DNA of 47,306 bases from contig CALXXY010000005.1 of NCBI GenBank assembly GCA_944392815.1, positions 1 through 47,306 of the forward strand. The letters run 5' to 3'. The notes below the pieces were generated by a model. That model ran no database searches. It was not told where the DNA came from and saw nothing but the letters and a program-made list of their open reading frames with translations. Shown piece after piece: positions 17,966 to 27,011 of this stretch. How positions within the stretch are numbered: position 1 is the first letter of the stretch; each line of letters starts with the position of its first letter. The DNA comes from an uncultured Alphaproteobacteria bacterium. GTDB lineage: Bacteria; Pseudomonadota; Alphaproteobacteria; Rs-D84. The translations under genes and the position numbers were made by a program.

Positions 17966-17982
17966 ATTTGTTCAATTATTTT

Positions 17983-19071
17983 TTATGCAAATTTCAATAA
18001 CACCAACGCCAGGCCTGAAAACAGTACAGACATTATGAAAAATCTGTCGACTATTTTTGTTTCGGTCCAGCCCAATTCTTCGAAATGATGGTGTAGTGGG
18101 GCACGCAAAAATACACGACGACCCGTGCCGGTGATTTTGCGCGTTGCTTTGAAATACATTGTTTGTATAAACGAAGACAGCAAAATCAGTACCATCATGC
18201 CGGCCGCTATGCCCATGATGATTTCTGATTTCAACAGCATTGCAACCGTACCCATAAATCCGCCCAATGCCAACGACCCGACGTCGCCCATAAATATGGA
18301 CGCAGGTTTCGCATTGAACCATAAAAATCCCAGCACTGCGCCGAACGCCGCGCCCAATACGGCGTACAGGCCACTAGCCGTCGGCAAAAACATAACCGTG
18401 TCCATAAATCCGATGCGTGTCGCGCCGTACAAAGCCACAACCAACACCACCAGTACCGGCATGTATAATTTAGCCAGCATACCGTCCAGCCCATCTGTGA
18501 TATTTGTGGCATTTGCACTGCCTGCGATAACAAAATACGCAAATACATAATACCATATACCCAACGGCAAAATGATTCCAAACGGCAATGCCAACGATAA
18601 TTCTGGGATATACAATGGTATCGTTTTGTTCACCAGATATGCCAACAGGATAACACAGGCGCCCTCGGCCAGCAGACGGGTTAACGGCGACAGACCGTTC
18701 GAGGCCTTTTTAGATTGGGACGCAACTTTTTTATAATCATCTATGAATCCAATTGCGCCGAATAATACCAACGACAGCAATGCTATCCAACCGGTTGGAT
18801 TATTCACAGGCATAAACAAAATACTGGAAATTATTATCGCGATAACAATCAACAGCCCCCCCATGGTTGGGGTGCCTGCTTTTTTTCTGTGTTCGGCCGG
18901 AACATTTTCACTGATTGGCTGGCCACGTTTTTGAATACGGTGCATGGCCCGAATAAATGGCCGCCCAAACAAAATCATAATCAAAAACGCCAGGCCAAAA
19001 CCCGCAGCAAACTGGGCCCAGCCACTGGCAAAAAACGTAGCACCATGCCCCAAAAACAAAGATGTCAGCAT
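17983..19071 (-). CDS. mraY: Phospho-N-acetylmuramoyl-pentapeptide transferase
   Basis: The 362-aa polytopic enzyme transfers phospho-MurNAc-pentapeptide to undecaprenyl phosphate, forming lipid I. Signatures: AGTPTMGG, FIDDYKK (catalytic Asp pair), NATNITDGLDG, FMGDVGSLALGG and LRAPLHHHFE. A strong AAGGAG site lies about 8 nt before the ATG at 19071. MurD, usually next in the cluster, is missing; ftsW follows within 17 nt. Confidence 0.97.
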   Translation of the reverse strand: MLTSLFLGHGATFFASGWAQFAAGFGLAFLIMILFGRPFIRAMHRIQKRGQPISENVPAEHRKKAGTPTMGGLLIVIAIIISSILFMPVNNPTGWIALLSLVLFGAIGFIDDYKKVASQSKKASNGLSPLTRLLAEGACVILLAYLVNKTIPLYIPELSLALPFGIILPLGIWYYVFAYFVIAGSANATNITDGLDGMLAKLYMPVLVVLVVALYGATRIGFMDTVMFLPTASGLYAVLGAAFGAVLGFLWFNAKPASIFMGDVGSLALGGFMGTVAMLLKSEIIMGIAAGMMVLILLSSFIQTMYFKATRKITGTGRRVFLRAPLHHHFEELGWTETKIVDRFFIMSVLFSGLALVLLKFA

Positions 19072-19126
19072 AAAAATTCTCCTTCTTATGCTGACATTTT
19101 ACCACATAAATATAACAAAACAAAAA

Positions 19127-19420
19127 TTATTTAACACTGCATTCAATTGGCGCGCCGTCGTTCAAAAACATTGTCCAGTCAGTGCCCTGATTCCATAATG
19201 TGATGGCGGCACCGTTTAATTCACCGACATAACGCGCCCCAGATGCAGATATTGCGTGTGTCAATGTCGTTTCGCTGTCATTTATCACAGCGGTCAAAAT
19301 CTCGCCATCGTCCGATACAGACAGCGCAACATCATATTCGCCACAAATAATACGGGAATCCGCATCACCACATGCCCCCAATGTCGCACTTAACAGAATT
19401 GGTATAAAAAATTTTTTCAT
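19127..19420 (-). CDS. MliC-like lysozyme inhibitor lipoprotein
   Basis: The 97-aa product has a lipoprotein signal (MKKFFIPILLSATLGAC, lipobox LGAC) and a small beta domain matching MliC/PliC-type inhibitors of c-type lysozyme: a Cys near its start (IICGEYDVALSV), the SASGARYVG motif, an ITLWNQGTDW strand and a final Cys (PIECSVK). Such proteins block host lysozyme in the periplasm or at the surface. The ATG at 19420 follows GGAGGGAAAG, one of the strongest ribosome sites in the window; the longer frame is not used. It lies 22 nt after the PBP1A gene, which fits a role in protecting the wall. Confidence 0.8.
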   Translation of the reverse strand: MKKFFIPILLSATLGACGDADSRIICGEYDVALSVSDDGEILTAVINDSETTLTHAISASGARYVGELNGAAITLWNQGTDWTMFLNDGAPIECSVK

Positions 19421-19442
19421 CTTTCCCTCCATTATTTTGTAA

Positions 19443-21491
19443 TTAAAACACGCCACCAACAACCGGGCCCGATTTCGCCGCATTGCGTTTGGGCGCAGGA
19501 TTTGGTGATTGGCCTGGTTTGAATGCCTCGGTAATAATCATACCATTTGGATCATCGGACGCGGCCGCCCCAGACATACGATTTACGCGTACGAATGTCA
19601 TGCCGTCCGGGACAGAAAATGGCTGGTTGGTTTCATCGGCCAGTGCCGTTTTCATAAAATCCGCGAACACGCGTGCGGCCATATGACTGCCCGCGCCACG
19701 CCCCAGTGGTGCCGGCATATCGAACCCCAGGTACACGCCCGCTATTAAATTTTTTGAAAATCCAACGAACCATATATCTTTGACATCGTTTGTCGTACCT
19801 GTTTTTCCCGCAATCGTATGTCCGGGCACACGTGCCTGGCGGCCAGTGCCGCGTTCAACCGTGCCCTGCAGAATGGATACCATTTGATATAAACTTTGCG
19901 GGTCGGACAATGGCTGTTCGGTGGATATTTTTTCCGGCGGCAATAAATCAGATTGCCATTCAATCATTGTTGGTGTGGTACCGTCCAAACTGCGGCCATA
20001 TCTGTCCTGGATATAATCAACCAGTTTGGGTTGAATCACATATCCGCCATTGACAAATGCAGAATATCCCAACACCAAACGTTGCAATGTCGTTTCCCCC
20101 GAACCCAATGCCATGGACAAATTTACATCGGACAAATTCTGGGGATATACACCGAAACGTCGGGCAACCTCGATAGCGTTTTCAACGCCCAAACTTTGCA
20201 CCATGCGCACAGCCGGCACGTTGCGCGATGTTTCCAATGCATACCGCAAAGGAATATCCCCCAGGAATTTTTTATCATAATTTTCTGGTTTCCACAGCGT
20301 ATTATCCGCGCGCCACCCAACAATCGGCGCGTCCAGAATTAATGCCTCGGGCGAGGTGCCGCGTTCCAACGCCGCCAGGTACACAAATGGTTTTATCGTA
20401 CTGCCGATTTGGCGCATGGCCTGGGTCGCACGATTAAATGAACTTTCCGCGAACGAACGCCCCCCAGACATAGCCAAAATGCGTCCTGTGTGCGGATTCA
20501 TGGCGATGATTGCGCCCTGCAGTTTTGGTTCGTTTTCACCGCGTATGGAATTATATCTGTCCAATTCTTTGTTCAATGCGGCACTGGCGGCATGCTGCAA
20601 TTCGGGCACAATTGTCGTTTTTATGTACAGCCCCTGGTTATACAGTGTATCGCGCCCCAATGTTTCCAGTAATTGACGGCGGACATCTTCGGCAAAGTAT
20701 TGGAAATCTGCGTCCATTTGTGCGGTAAATCCGCTGTTGATATTTAATTCTTCGGCGGCGGCAATATCGGCGTCTGTTTGGGTTATGTACCCTTCTTCGA
20801 CCATGCGGCGCAAAACATAATTACGGCGCGCAATCGCGTTTTCGCGGTTGTTGGGCGCCTTGGGCAGGGCGGCCAAAAACGCGCATTCGGACAAAGTTAA
20901 TTCAGATACCGGTTTGTTAAAATACATCAGCGCAGCCGACCCAACACCGTATGCGCGCGCGCCCAGATAAATCTGGTTCATGTACAAAGTTAAAATGTGC
21001 TGTTTTGAAAATGTACGTTCCAGACGCAGGGCCAAAATGGCCTCTTTGATTTTACGGGAAATAGTGCGTTCCGATGTCAGGAAAAAGTTTTTTGCAACCT
21101 GTTGCGTGATGGTGGACGCCCCAGAAAAACGCGCGTCAAATCCCAACATATGCAGGCCGTTGTTTACCAATGCGCGGGTTATGCCCTGGACATCAATGCC
21201 GGGGTGGGTCCAGAAATTTTGATCCTCGGCCGCGACAAAGGCATTTACCAACTGGGGCGGTAAATCATCGTAATCGATGAATACACGGCGTTCTTCGGCG
21301 TATTCTATTAATAAACTGCCGTCGGACGCGTACAGGCGCGTTGCCACGGGTGGCGCATAGGTTGCCAATTTTTTATAATCTGGTAAATCGTTGCCGTAAA
21401 TAAACACCAATATCGCCAACGCTGCGATACCAAATGTAAAACCCCAAAACAATATGTTCAGAAAAATGCGTAATATTTTTTTGAATTTCAT
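19443..21491 (-). CDS. mrcA: Penicillin-binding protein 1A (bifunctional)
   Basis: The 682-aa class A PBP has one N-terminal membrane anchor (residues about 8-32). The GT51 glycosyltransferase domain has catalytic Glu89 in AAEDQNFW and the ASTITQQVAKN motif. The transpeptidase domain has the active-site serine in GSTIKPF near residue 363, SRN, and KTGTT near residue 562. It polymerises and crosslinks peptidoglycan. Of two in-frame ATGs (21497, 21491), the second stands 9 nt after the -10 element; neither has a ribosome site. The OB-like insertion of some PBP1a proteins appears short or absent. Confidence 0.95.
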   Translation of the reverse strand: MKFKKILRIFLNILFWGFTFGIAALAILVFIYGNDLPDYKKLATYAPPVATRLYASDGSLLIEYAEERRVFIDYDDLPPQLVNAFVAAEDQNFWTHPGIDVQGITRALVNNGLHMLGFDARFSGASTITQQVAKNFFLTSERTISRKIKEAILALRLERTFSKQHILTLYMNQIYLGARAYGVGSAALMYFNKPVSELTLSECAFLAALPKAPNNRENAIARRNYVLRRMVEEGYITQTDADIAAAEELNINSGFTAQMDADFQYFAEDVRRQLLETLGRDTLYNQGLYIKTTIVPELQHAASAALNKELDRYNSIRGENEPKLQGAIIAMNPHTGRILAMSGGRSFAESSFNRATQAMRQIGSTIKPFVYLAALERGTSPEALILDAPIVGWRADNTLWKPENYDKKFLGDIPLRYALETSRNVPAVRMVQSLGVENAIEVARRFGVYPQNLSDVNLSMALGSGETTLQRLVLGYSAFVNGGYVIQPKLVDYIQDRYGRSLDGTTPTMIEWQSDLLPPEKISTEQPLSDPQSLYQMVSILQGTVERGTGRQARVPGHTIAGKTGTTNDVKDIWFVGFSKNLIAGVYLGFDMPAPLGRGAGSHMAARVFADFMKTALADETNQPFSVPDGMTFVRVNRMSGAAASDDPNGMIITEAFKPGQSPNPAPKRNAAKSGPVVGGVF

Positions 21492-21500
21492 AGCCATTGA

Positions 21501-21529
21501 ATTTTAAGATATTTATTCAATGTTTGCAA
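21501..21529 (-). promoter_or_regulatory. Promoter of the envelope cluster
   Basis: Minus-strand TTGCAA (21529-21524) and TAAAAT (21506-21501) with a 17-bp spacer. The -10 ends 9 nt before the ATG at 21491, so the cluster's first message may be leaderless. Confidence 0.5.
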
Positions 21530-21543
21530 GTTTTTGGAATAAA

Positions 21544-21565
21544 TAAAAAACCGCCATTCGGCGGT
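21544..21565 (-). terminator. Terminator of the rpmE operon
   Basis: Minus-strand stem ACCGCC, loop GAAT, GGCGGT (21565-21550), then a run of six Ts, 4 nt after the last gene of the unit. Confidence 0.8.
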
Positions 21566-21569
21566 AATG

Positions 21570-22274
21570 TTATAACTCTAGGTGGCCATTCGTGGCAATT
21601 AAATCCGAATCCATGCGGATTTTTCCGCCGGCCTCGCGTACAAGTAAATCGCCGGCCGCGATTTCCGCAAAATCCAACGGTTCAGAAACAAATGCGTCAA
21701 ATTTACCGGACGCAACCCATGCCAAATCCAATGCCGGGCAACCAGTACGACGCACATCACCAATCGTTTTATATGTGCCGGGCGTATTATATGCCACCGT
21801 TAAATCGGCGGGTTCTGTTAAATTAGATACACGTACGCGGGCGGAATGATATGCCGAAAACACGTATGCGCCACGTCCCAATTCTGCGTAATACAGGCGT
21901 TCATCAATTGGTGAATACACCAATGCTATTTTCGTTTCGTCATTTGAACGCAGTGCCAAAGATATCGCGAAATGCGGATTTGCACGAACAAAATTTGCCG
22001 CGCCCGATAATGCCAGCACAAATTCATCGCGCGATGCGCCGTCATGTGTCACATTCGGGGTCAGCAATCCAGCCGCCGGCCGCACCAACAATAAATCAGA
22101 CAGAATGCTTTCTTCTATTCTGGCGGCGGCCTTTTTTACAAAATCACGGGCACCATGCAGGGATTGTTGCAGGTTTTCAACCTCGCCAAAATCGTGGCGC
22201 AGGCCAGCGGCAGTCCGCTGCAACGCCATGAACATTTTGTTTAATTCGGTTGAACCCTTGATCAGCAATTCCAT
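21570..22274 (-). CDS. Inositol-monophosphatase-fold protein lacking metal ligands
   Basis: The 234-aa product aligns with the SuhB/IMPase family. The late motifs are clear: RRTGCPALDLAWVASGKFDAF, then AAGDLLVREAGGKI. However, the catalytic metal site is lost. The DPLDGT motif reads LALSGA (Asp to Leu and Asp to Ser), the EE pair before it is missing, and the WD before the AAG motif reads AE or a similar substitution. It therefore probably does not hydrolyse phosphate esters and may keep only a binding or structural role. It starts 30 nt after rpmE, with GGGGG upstream, and shares its promoter. Confidence 0.8.
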   Translation of the reverse strand: MELLIKGSTELNKMFMALQRTAAGLRHDFGEVENLQQSLHGARDFVKKAAARIEESILSDLLLVRPAAGLLTPNVTHDGASRDEFVLALSGAANFVRANPHFAISLALRSNDETKIALVYSPIDERLYYAELGRGAYVFSAYHSARVRVSNLTEPADLTVAYNTPGTYKTIGDVRRTGCPALDLAWVASGKFDAFVSEPLDFAEIAAGDLLVREAGGKIRMDSDLIATNGHLEL

Positions 22275-22304
22275 TGCCGTGCCCCCGTGATTAAAATTTA
22301 AAAA

Positions 22305-22517
22305 TTAAAATTTGAACCCTGCAAACTTTGTCTTGAATCCGGCGGCACGCTGGCCCTTTTCGCCGGCGTTGCTGCGTTGGCCGGTCCATGCGGAATGATT
22401 CAAATTGTCTGTGGACAGAACCAAATCCTTTTTAACCGAAGAATACATTTTAACCGTTTTACCATCAGTCATTGTGACGTTGATTTCATGGTATTCTGGG
22501 TGAATTCCTTTTTTCAT
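22305..22517 (-). CDS. rpmE: Ribosomal protein L31 (bL31)
   Basis: The 70-aa product begins MKKGIHPEYHEINVTMTDGK, typical of L31, and includes NHSAWTGQ. It has no cysteines, so it is of the zinc-independent type. AAAGGG lies 7 nt before the ATG. It is first in an operon with the IMPase-fold gene. Confidence 0.96.
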   Translation of the reverse strand: MKKGIHPEYHEINVTMTDGKTVKMYSSVKKDLVLSTDNLNHSAWTGQRSNAGEKGQRAAGFKTKFAGFKF

Positions 22518-22549
22518 TGTTTACCCTTTTGATTTCAATAAGCCCGAAA

Positions 22550-22577
22550 ATTATACAAGTATTTTTACAGAAATCAA
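22550..22577 (-). promoter_or_regulatory. rpmE promoter
   Basis: Minus-strand TTGATT (22577-22572) and TATAAT (22555-22550) with a 16-bp spacer, giving a leader of about 25 nt. Confidence 0.65.
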
Positions 22578-22591
22578 GCAATAATAGCATA

Positions 22592-23104
22592 TTAATACCG
22601 GCCAATACACCCCAAATATGAATTGCCGGTCGATTCCAGTACATTTATAAACTGCGTCGGGCTGCGTCCTGTGAACAGGGCCAAAATTGTCCCCGCATCG
22701 GTGGCCAACATATCCGCCACGGTCGCGATGCCTGAATTCATTTTTTTGAAAAAACCACTGGCCGGATATATTTCCGCAGCCAGTAATTGATTTTTCCCAC
22801 GGGAATGCGCGCCGCCCGCCGTCGATTCAATAACCATCAGTTGACATTCCGGGGATATTATTAATTTATCCGTGACTGTGGCGTCGGACCCCAATAATTC
22901 ACCCCACCAGCCGGTCGATTCGCAAAATACAGGATAATATACCGTGGCATTCGGATTTTTGGACAATATATCCATTAAATCCGTATCAGCCCCAACAACG
23001 TCCGGCATAACGCCAGTTGCGTTGTTTATAACCTTGCGCGCCAACTGATAATCTGTATCAGCGGTTGTTTTGCGTGGCCAGTAAAGAATCGGAAACTGCT
23101 TCAT
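22592..23104 (-). CDS. Hypothetical protein beside the VirB6-like block
   Basis: The 170-aa product has no signal peptide or membrane span and I do not recognise it. It contains three Cys (near residues 61, 82 and 166), a conserved-looking ESTAGGAHSRGKN stretch and a Leu/Ala-rich helix (IATVADMLATDAGTILALF). TATAAT (23118-23113) ends 8 nt before the ATG and there is no ribosome site, so the message may be leaderless. It lies downstream of the minus-strand VirB6-like gene but has its own promoter; a link with secretion is only suggested by position. Confidence 0.6.
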   Translation of the reverse strand: MKQFPILYWPRKTTADTDYQLARKVINNATGVMPDVVGADTDLMDILSKNPNATVYYPVFCESTGWWGELLGSDATVTDKLIISPECQLMVIESTAGGAHSRGKNQLLAAEIYPASGFFKKMNSGIATVADMLATDAGTILALFTGRSPTQFINVLESTGNSYLGCIGRY

Positions 23105-23172
23105 TGATATGAATTATATCAGATTCGGATTGCACAAAAAAGGGGGCGGGGGCAAATAAAGGACTTGATTTT

Positions 23173-24462
23173 TTATTTTTTTAGTGAGGAATACCATTTT
23201 TTCAGGTTTCCCCATGCCGTATTTAAATTTTTTCGTGTCGTTTCGTAAAAACTTTCTGGCACAGAAACCTTGGCAAACAGCGTGCGAATCAGGGCCGGAA
23301 TCATGCCCATAAACATCGCAATGAACAAACCCATTAACAGAATCGTTATTATACTGTCGTTGCGCAACATCAATCCGTCCATCAAAATTGTCGGATCGTT
23401 TTGCGATAATGCCAACGCCAAACGGTCTGCGCCGTCCCATTTGCCGAATACTGCGTTTAAAAACATGACTGAAAACGTTATAAATACGCCCGTTAATGCA
23501 ATACCTGCGGTGGATTTAATCACATCGTCCACCATTTGTTTGATATTACGGCCACCGTCTGGGAATATTTTCCACCCGCGAAACAGCCACGACAGCAGCA
23601 TAAACGGCAACATTACCAAATCCATTGATAATTGGATAAATACCTGCAGAAAATACAGCGGTATCGGCAACAGTGCAAAGAAAAATAATAAAAACACCAA
23701 TAATCCCGCAAAGAATATTGGGATATTTGGAAAAATGGGGATATTCCACATAATGTGGTGCATATATTCTGAATTAAACGACATATTCAGCATGCTCCAA
23801 CCAATCGTCATGCCCAGGCCCGTCATCTGGTGGACGTTTGCAACCTCGCACGCAAGGTTATGGCGCAGGCGTGGCGAAAATGCGCCCGCTGTGGCGGCAT
23901 CAACACTGGCGGCGGCGGGATCCGCCATGGCGGTTGCAACAACGCATGTTGCAAATTCATCGTCACCCGCGATTATTCTGTTTAACGACAGTCCCACATT
24001 AAATACTGGTTCAATTACAACGTCTGTTAACAAACGTGGCAAAGGCATGGCCAGCAATGCAATCACAAAACCCAGTTTGATAAATTTAGTTGAAAAATCA
24101 CTGACCAACGACCAGGGTTCTTCCAATTTTGCGTTGATAAATCCCGCAAACAATTTCCACGCAAACCATACAGCCATTAATCCGGACGCAAATGGAATTA
24201 TAACCGAACCAATTGCGTTATATATGCGTGGCAACAGCCCGGACATGGTTGCCATGATGTCTGAAAACATCTGGCATGACCAACAACTGGAAAAAAAGTT
24301 TAATGCGTCGGCCATGTTGACCGGTGCCGCCGTTCGATAAATTGAAAAACCAGCAATCACACCAACGCCTGCGATTGTGCCGACAAGCAATGGCGCAACC
24401 GCCCCCGCCGAAAACGGCAGGAAAGATAAAAAAACTATCCAGAATTTTTTTAGCCAGTTCAT
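23173..24462 (-). CDS. VirB6/TrbL-like type IV secretion membrane protein
   Basis: The 429-aa polytopic protein (about seven to eight spans) has a signal-like start (MNWLKKFWIVFLSFLPF), an SCWSC motif at residues 60-63, and a long central cluster of hydrophobic segments typical of VirB6/TrbL. The C-terminal tail is short and basic. VirB6 proteins form the inner-membrane core of type IV secretion channels. This copy is transcribed divergently from four relatives. The ATG at 24462 (not 24480) stands 8 nt after TATACT. The downstream 170-aa gene may belong to the same region. Confidence 0.75.
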   Translation of the reverse strand: MNWLKKFWIVFLSFLPFSAGAVAPLLVGTIAGVGVIAGFSIYRTAAPVNMADALNFFSSCWSCQMFSDIMATMSGLLPRIYNAIGSVIIPFASGLMAVWFAWKLFAGFINAKLEEPWSLVSDFSTKFIKLGFVIALLAMPLPRLLTDVVIEPVFNVGLSLNRIIAGDDEFATCVVATAMADPAAASVDAATAGAFSPRLRHNLACEVANVHQMTGLGMTIGWSMLNMSFNSEYMHHIMWNIPIFPNIPIFFAGLLVFLLFFFALLPIPLYFLQVFIQLSMDLVMLPFMLLSWLFRGWKIFPDGGRNIKQMVDDVIKSTAGIALTGVFITFSVMFLNAVFGKWDGADRLALALSQNDPTILMDGLMLRNDSIITILLMGLFIAMFMGMIPALIRTLFAKVSVPESFYETTRKNLNTAWGNLKKWYSSLKK

Positions 24463-24470
24463 TGTTTTTA

Positions 24471-24504
24471 AGTATACCATATTTTGCCCTAAATGTGATA
24501 TAAT
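24471..24504. promoter_or_regulatory. Divergent promoters of the VirB6-like block
   Basis: In the 68-bp gap, minus-strand TATACT (24476-24471) faces the 23173 gene and plus-strand TATAAT (24499-24504) faces the 24531 gene. The -35 elements would overlap in the middle and are weak on both sides. One regulator could control both directions. Confidence 0.5.
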
Positions 24505-24530
24505 TGAAAAGATAAAAAATATCCGAGAGA

Positions 24531-25808
24531 ATGAAATTACTGAAACGGGCGTTTATTGGGGCGATTGCGGCGATGGTATTATTTTCGCCGATTGGTGCGT
24601 ATGCCGCAGATAATTCAATTGTTGACGCATTGAATCTGGCGCCGTTGATTCCGACTGTTTTGGACGCGTTGTTGGCGGTGGCGACGGGCGGGTACGAATT
24701 TTTTGTCGGGAATGGTGATGGGATTATATATATTTTGGTATGGGGATTTTTGGCCGTATCAATGGGATTGTATCTGATAAAAATGTATTTCCCAAAAACA
24801 TGGGTATCGTTTTTCGGATTTTCAGGTGGCGGTGAAATGACCGGCGGCGGAATTGATGGGTTCACTATTGCCACCAATATGTTAAAACCCATGATTCGCG
24901 CAATTATTGCCGTGACCGTATTACTGCAATTAAAACCAGTATATCTGACCGAATGGTTGATTAATCCGTTTTTGCAATTTGGTGCAATTTATACCGAAAG
25001 TATTACGAGCACTATCAACGAAACAGGTGTCAACGCGCCACAAATCAACTGTCCGCCGTCTGTGATTCAACAGGGCTGGATAAGTCAGGAAAGTTGTGAA
25101 TTTTTGGTGCAACCTGTATCGGACATTTCACATGCAAATAATCAAATTATCAAACGCGGATTTGATTTTATAAATTCTGGGTTGCGGGGATTAATTACAC
25201 TGATTCCGCACGGTGGTGAAAATTTCCTGAACATAATTACAGGGATAATTTTGGTATTCACCTTTGTCGCCAGTAATTTATTTATGGCCCTGTTGATTAT
25301 CCAGGCAATATTTAATTTTGGTATGGCGTTGGTTCTGTACCCGTTCCAGGTTTTGGCGTATGTTGTTAAATCCAGCGATAAATGGTTGGACGTGTGGCCT
25401 GCGTTCGGCGGCATTACAAAAGCATTACAGAAAATCATCGTCACCATGATTGCGTGCGCGTTTATATTGTGCGTGAATATCGCAATTGTGCGCGCACTGT
25501 TTCAATGGAATTCGTCTGTATTCGTTGTGGCGGCGGGTGGCACGGCCACATCAAATGTACCAACTGTTGCAAACAGCGCGCTGGGGTTTGGCGAACATTC
25601 GATATTGTGGCTGTCTGCGATACTGACGTTCTATTTAATGTTCCGCATATTTAACATGACGCGCCAGCAATTGGATTCGTACGTTGGCAAAGGTATGGAC
25701 AAGTTATACAACCAGGTGACGGGCGACGCGAAAAAAACTGTCGATAATACGAAAAAACTGGGAAAAACGTTGGGTACTGCATTCGGGTGGATTAAAAAGA
25801 AAAAATAA
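24531..25808 (+). CDS. VirB6/TrbL-like type IV secretion membrane protein
   Basis: The 425-aa product starts with a signal peptide (MKLLKRAFIGAIAAMVLFSPIGAYAADNS), then has about six membrane spans and an exported loop with two Cys (NCPPSVIQQGW, then ESCEF). The C-terminal tail is Lys-rich and cytoplasmic. It is first of four tandem plus-strand genes; the next ATG follows this stop with no gap. The start has CGAGAG upstream. It lacks the CxxC seen in three sister proteins. Assignment rests on topology, size and tandem context. Confidence 0.75.
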   Translation: MKLLKRAFIGAIAAMVLFSPIGAYAADNSIVDALNLAPLIPTVLDALLAVATGGYEFFVGNGDGIIYILVWGFLAVSMGLYLIKMYFPKTWVSFFGFSGGGEMTGGGIDGFTIATNMLKPMIRAIIAVTVLLQLKPVYLTEWLINPFLQFGAIYTESITSTINETGVNAPQINCPPSVIQQGWISQESCEFLVQPVSDISHANNQIIKRGFDFINSGLRGLITLIPHGGENFLNIITGIILVFTFVASNLFMALLIIQAIFNFGMALVLYPFQVLAYVVKSSDKWLDVWPAFGGITKALQKIIVTMIACAFILCVNIAIVRALFQWNSSVFVVAAGGTATSNVPTVANSALGFGEHSILWLSAILTFYLMFRIFNMTRQQLDSYVGKGMDKLYNQVTGDAKKTVDNTKKLGKTLGTAFGWIKKKK

Positions 25809-27011
25809 ATGAACGATTTTTTGAATTCTTTGGTTGATTCATCTGTTCAGTGTTGGGGCTGTCCTGTGTTTGACCGCCTGTTTCAGATTGTGTCAAATGC
25901 GGCCGCCGCGGTGTATGACCAGTTTGTTGTGTTCTGTGCGATTTTGTTCTGTGTGCTGTTTGCGTTCTATGTCATTAATGCGGTGTGGAAAAATATGCGT
26001 GGCGGGATTACCGATCCGCTGTATCAAAAATCGTTAAAGCCCGTGTTAATCAATTCACTGGTGGCGTTGGCTTTGTTATCCCTGGGCGTTATGTTGCCAC
26101 GTTTTATAACAACAATCACTTTTGAACCCGTGGCGGATATCACTTTGATTTATACGCAAAGTATGTTGCGTACCGACCCGGACGCTGTGAATGAACGCGT
26201 GACGTATCAGCCGATGGAAATGGCGGACGATGGATTTTATCGCCCGCAATTACGCGATAAAATTATTATGCTGATGAAAACGACCATTACGCAATTTCAA
26301 TCCTATATGAAATTGGGGATTGCGGTTATGGATAAAGCGTTTTCATTAAATGCTTTGTTGGGAATTGGCGCACTGATAAAGCATATTATTTTATTCTTTA
26401 TCGGATTATATTTGTTTTACGGATTTTTTAAATTATTCGTGCGATTCTGTTTTTATTTCGCAGACATTATTGTGGCAATGACGTTTTTTGCGTTTTTCTT
26501 TCCTTTGTCATTAATGCTGACCGCGTTCAAGGGCGGCGATGCGCCGGGGTGGATGGCTGGATTGGGCAAAACCATGGGGACCGGACAATTTAAAAATTTA
26601 ATCAATGCGATTATTGCACTGGCGTCGGCTGTGTTGACGTATACTGTCATTATGGTGATAATTGCAAAATTTTTCGCCGAACCCGGACAAAGCGCGTCCG
26701 AAATTATGGAACTGATTACCAATGGCAATATTTTCGCAGGCGATTTGTCGGACGAAAATTTGGCCGCCATGACAATTGGTGGGTGCGTAATTTTGGTTTA
26801 TGTGTTAAACTTTATATACGATCAAATTCCCCAGGTGACGTCCATGGTGCTGGATTCGTTTGGGGTGTCGGCTGAAAATACGTTAAGTGAAAAATTGGCT
26901 GATGACGCAATGAAATTGACAACCAATGTTGTAAATGCTGCAACTGCGTTGGGTAAAAATATTTTATCTGGCGGCAAAGAAAAAGACGACAAGGGAACTG
27001 ATACCAAGTGA
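25809..27011 (+). CDS. VirB6/TrbL-like type IV secretion membrane protein with CxxC
   Basis: The 400-aa product has no cleavable signal. An amphipathic start with QCWGCPVFDRLF (Cys15 and Cys18) leads into six or so membrane spans and a charged C-terminal tail rich in Lys, Asp and Gly. The segment after the CxxC (a helix, then a span ending near a basic loop) corresponds to the equivalent place in the 23173 and 27008 proteins. The ATG directly abuts the preceding stop, and the next GTG overlaps this stop by 4 nt. Channel component by family inference. Confidence 0.78.
   Translation: MNDFLNSLVDSSVQCWGCPVFDRLFQIVSNAAAAVYDQFVVFCAILFCVLFAFYVINAVWKNMRGGITDPLYQKSLKPVLINSLVALALLSLGVMLPRFITTITFEPVADITLIYTQSMLRTDPDAVNERVTYQPMEMADDGFYRPQLRDKIIMLMKTTITQFQSYMKLGIAVMDKAFSLNALLGIGALIKHIILFFIGLYLFYGFFKLFVRFCFYFADIIVAMTFFAFFFPLSLMLTAFKGGDAPGWMAGLGKTMGTGQFKNLINAIIALASAVLTYTVIMVIIAKFFAEPGQSASEIMELITNGNIFAGDLSDENLAAMTIGGCVILVYVLNFIYDQIPQVTSMVLDSFGVSAENTLSEKLADDAMKLTTNVVNAATALGKNILSGGKEKDDKGTDTK

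Noticed and set aside
23270..24340. 356-codon plus frame opposite the divergent VirB6-like gene
   Set aside because: Asn/Ile-rich mirror of a membrane protein; the minus frame has clear spans and a CxxC.
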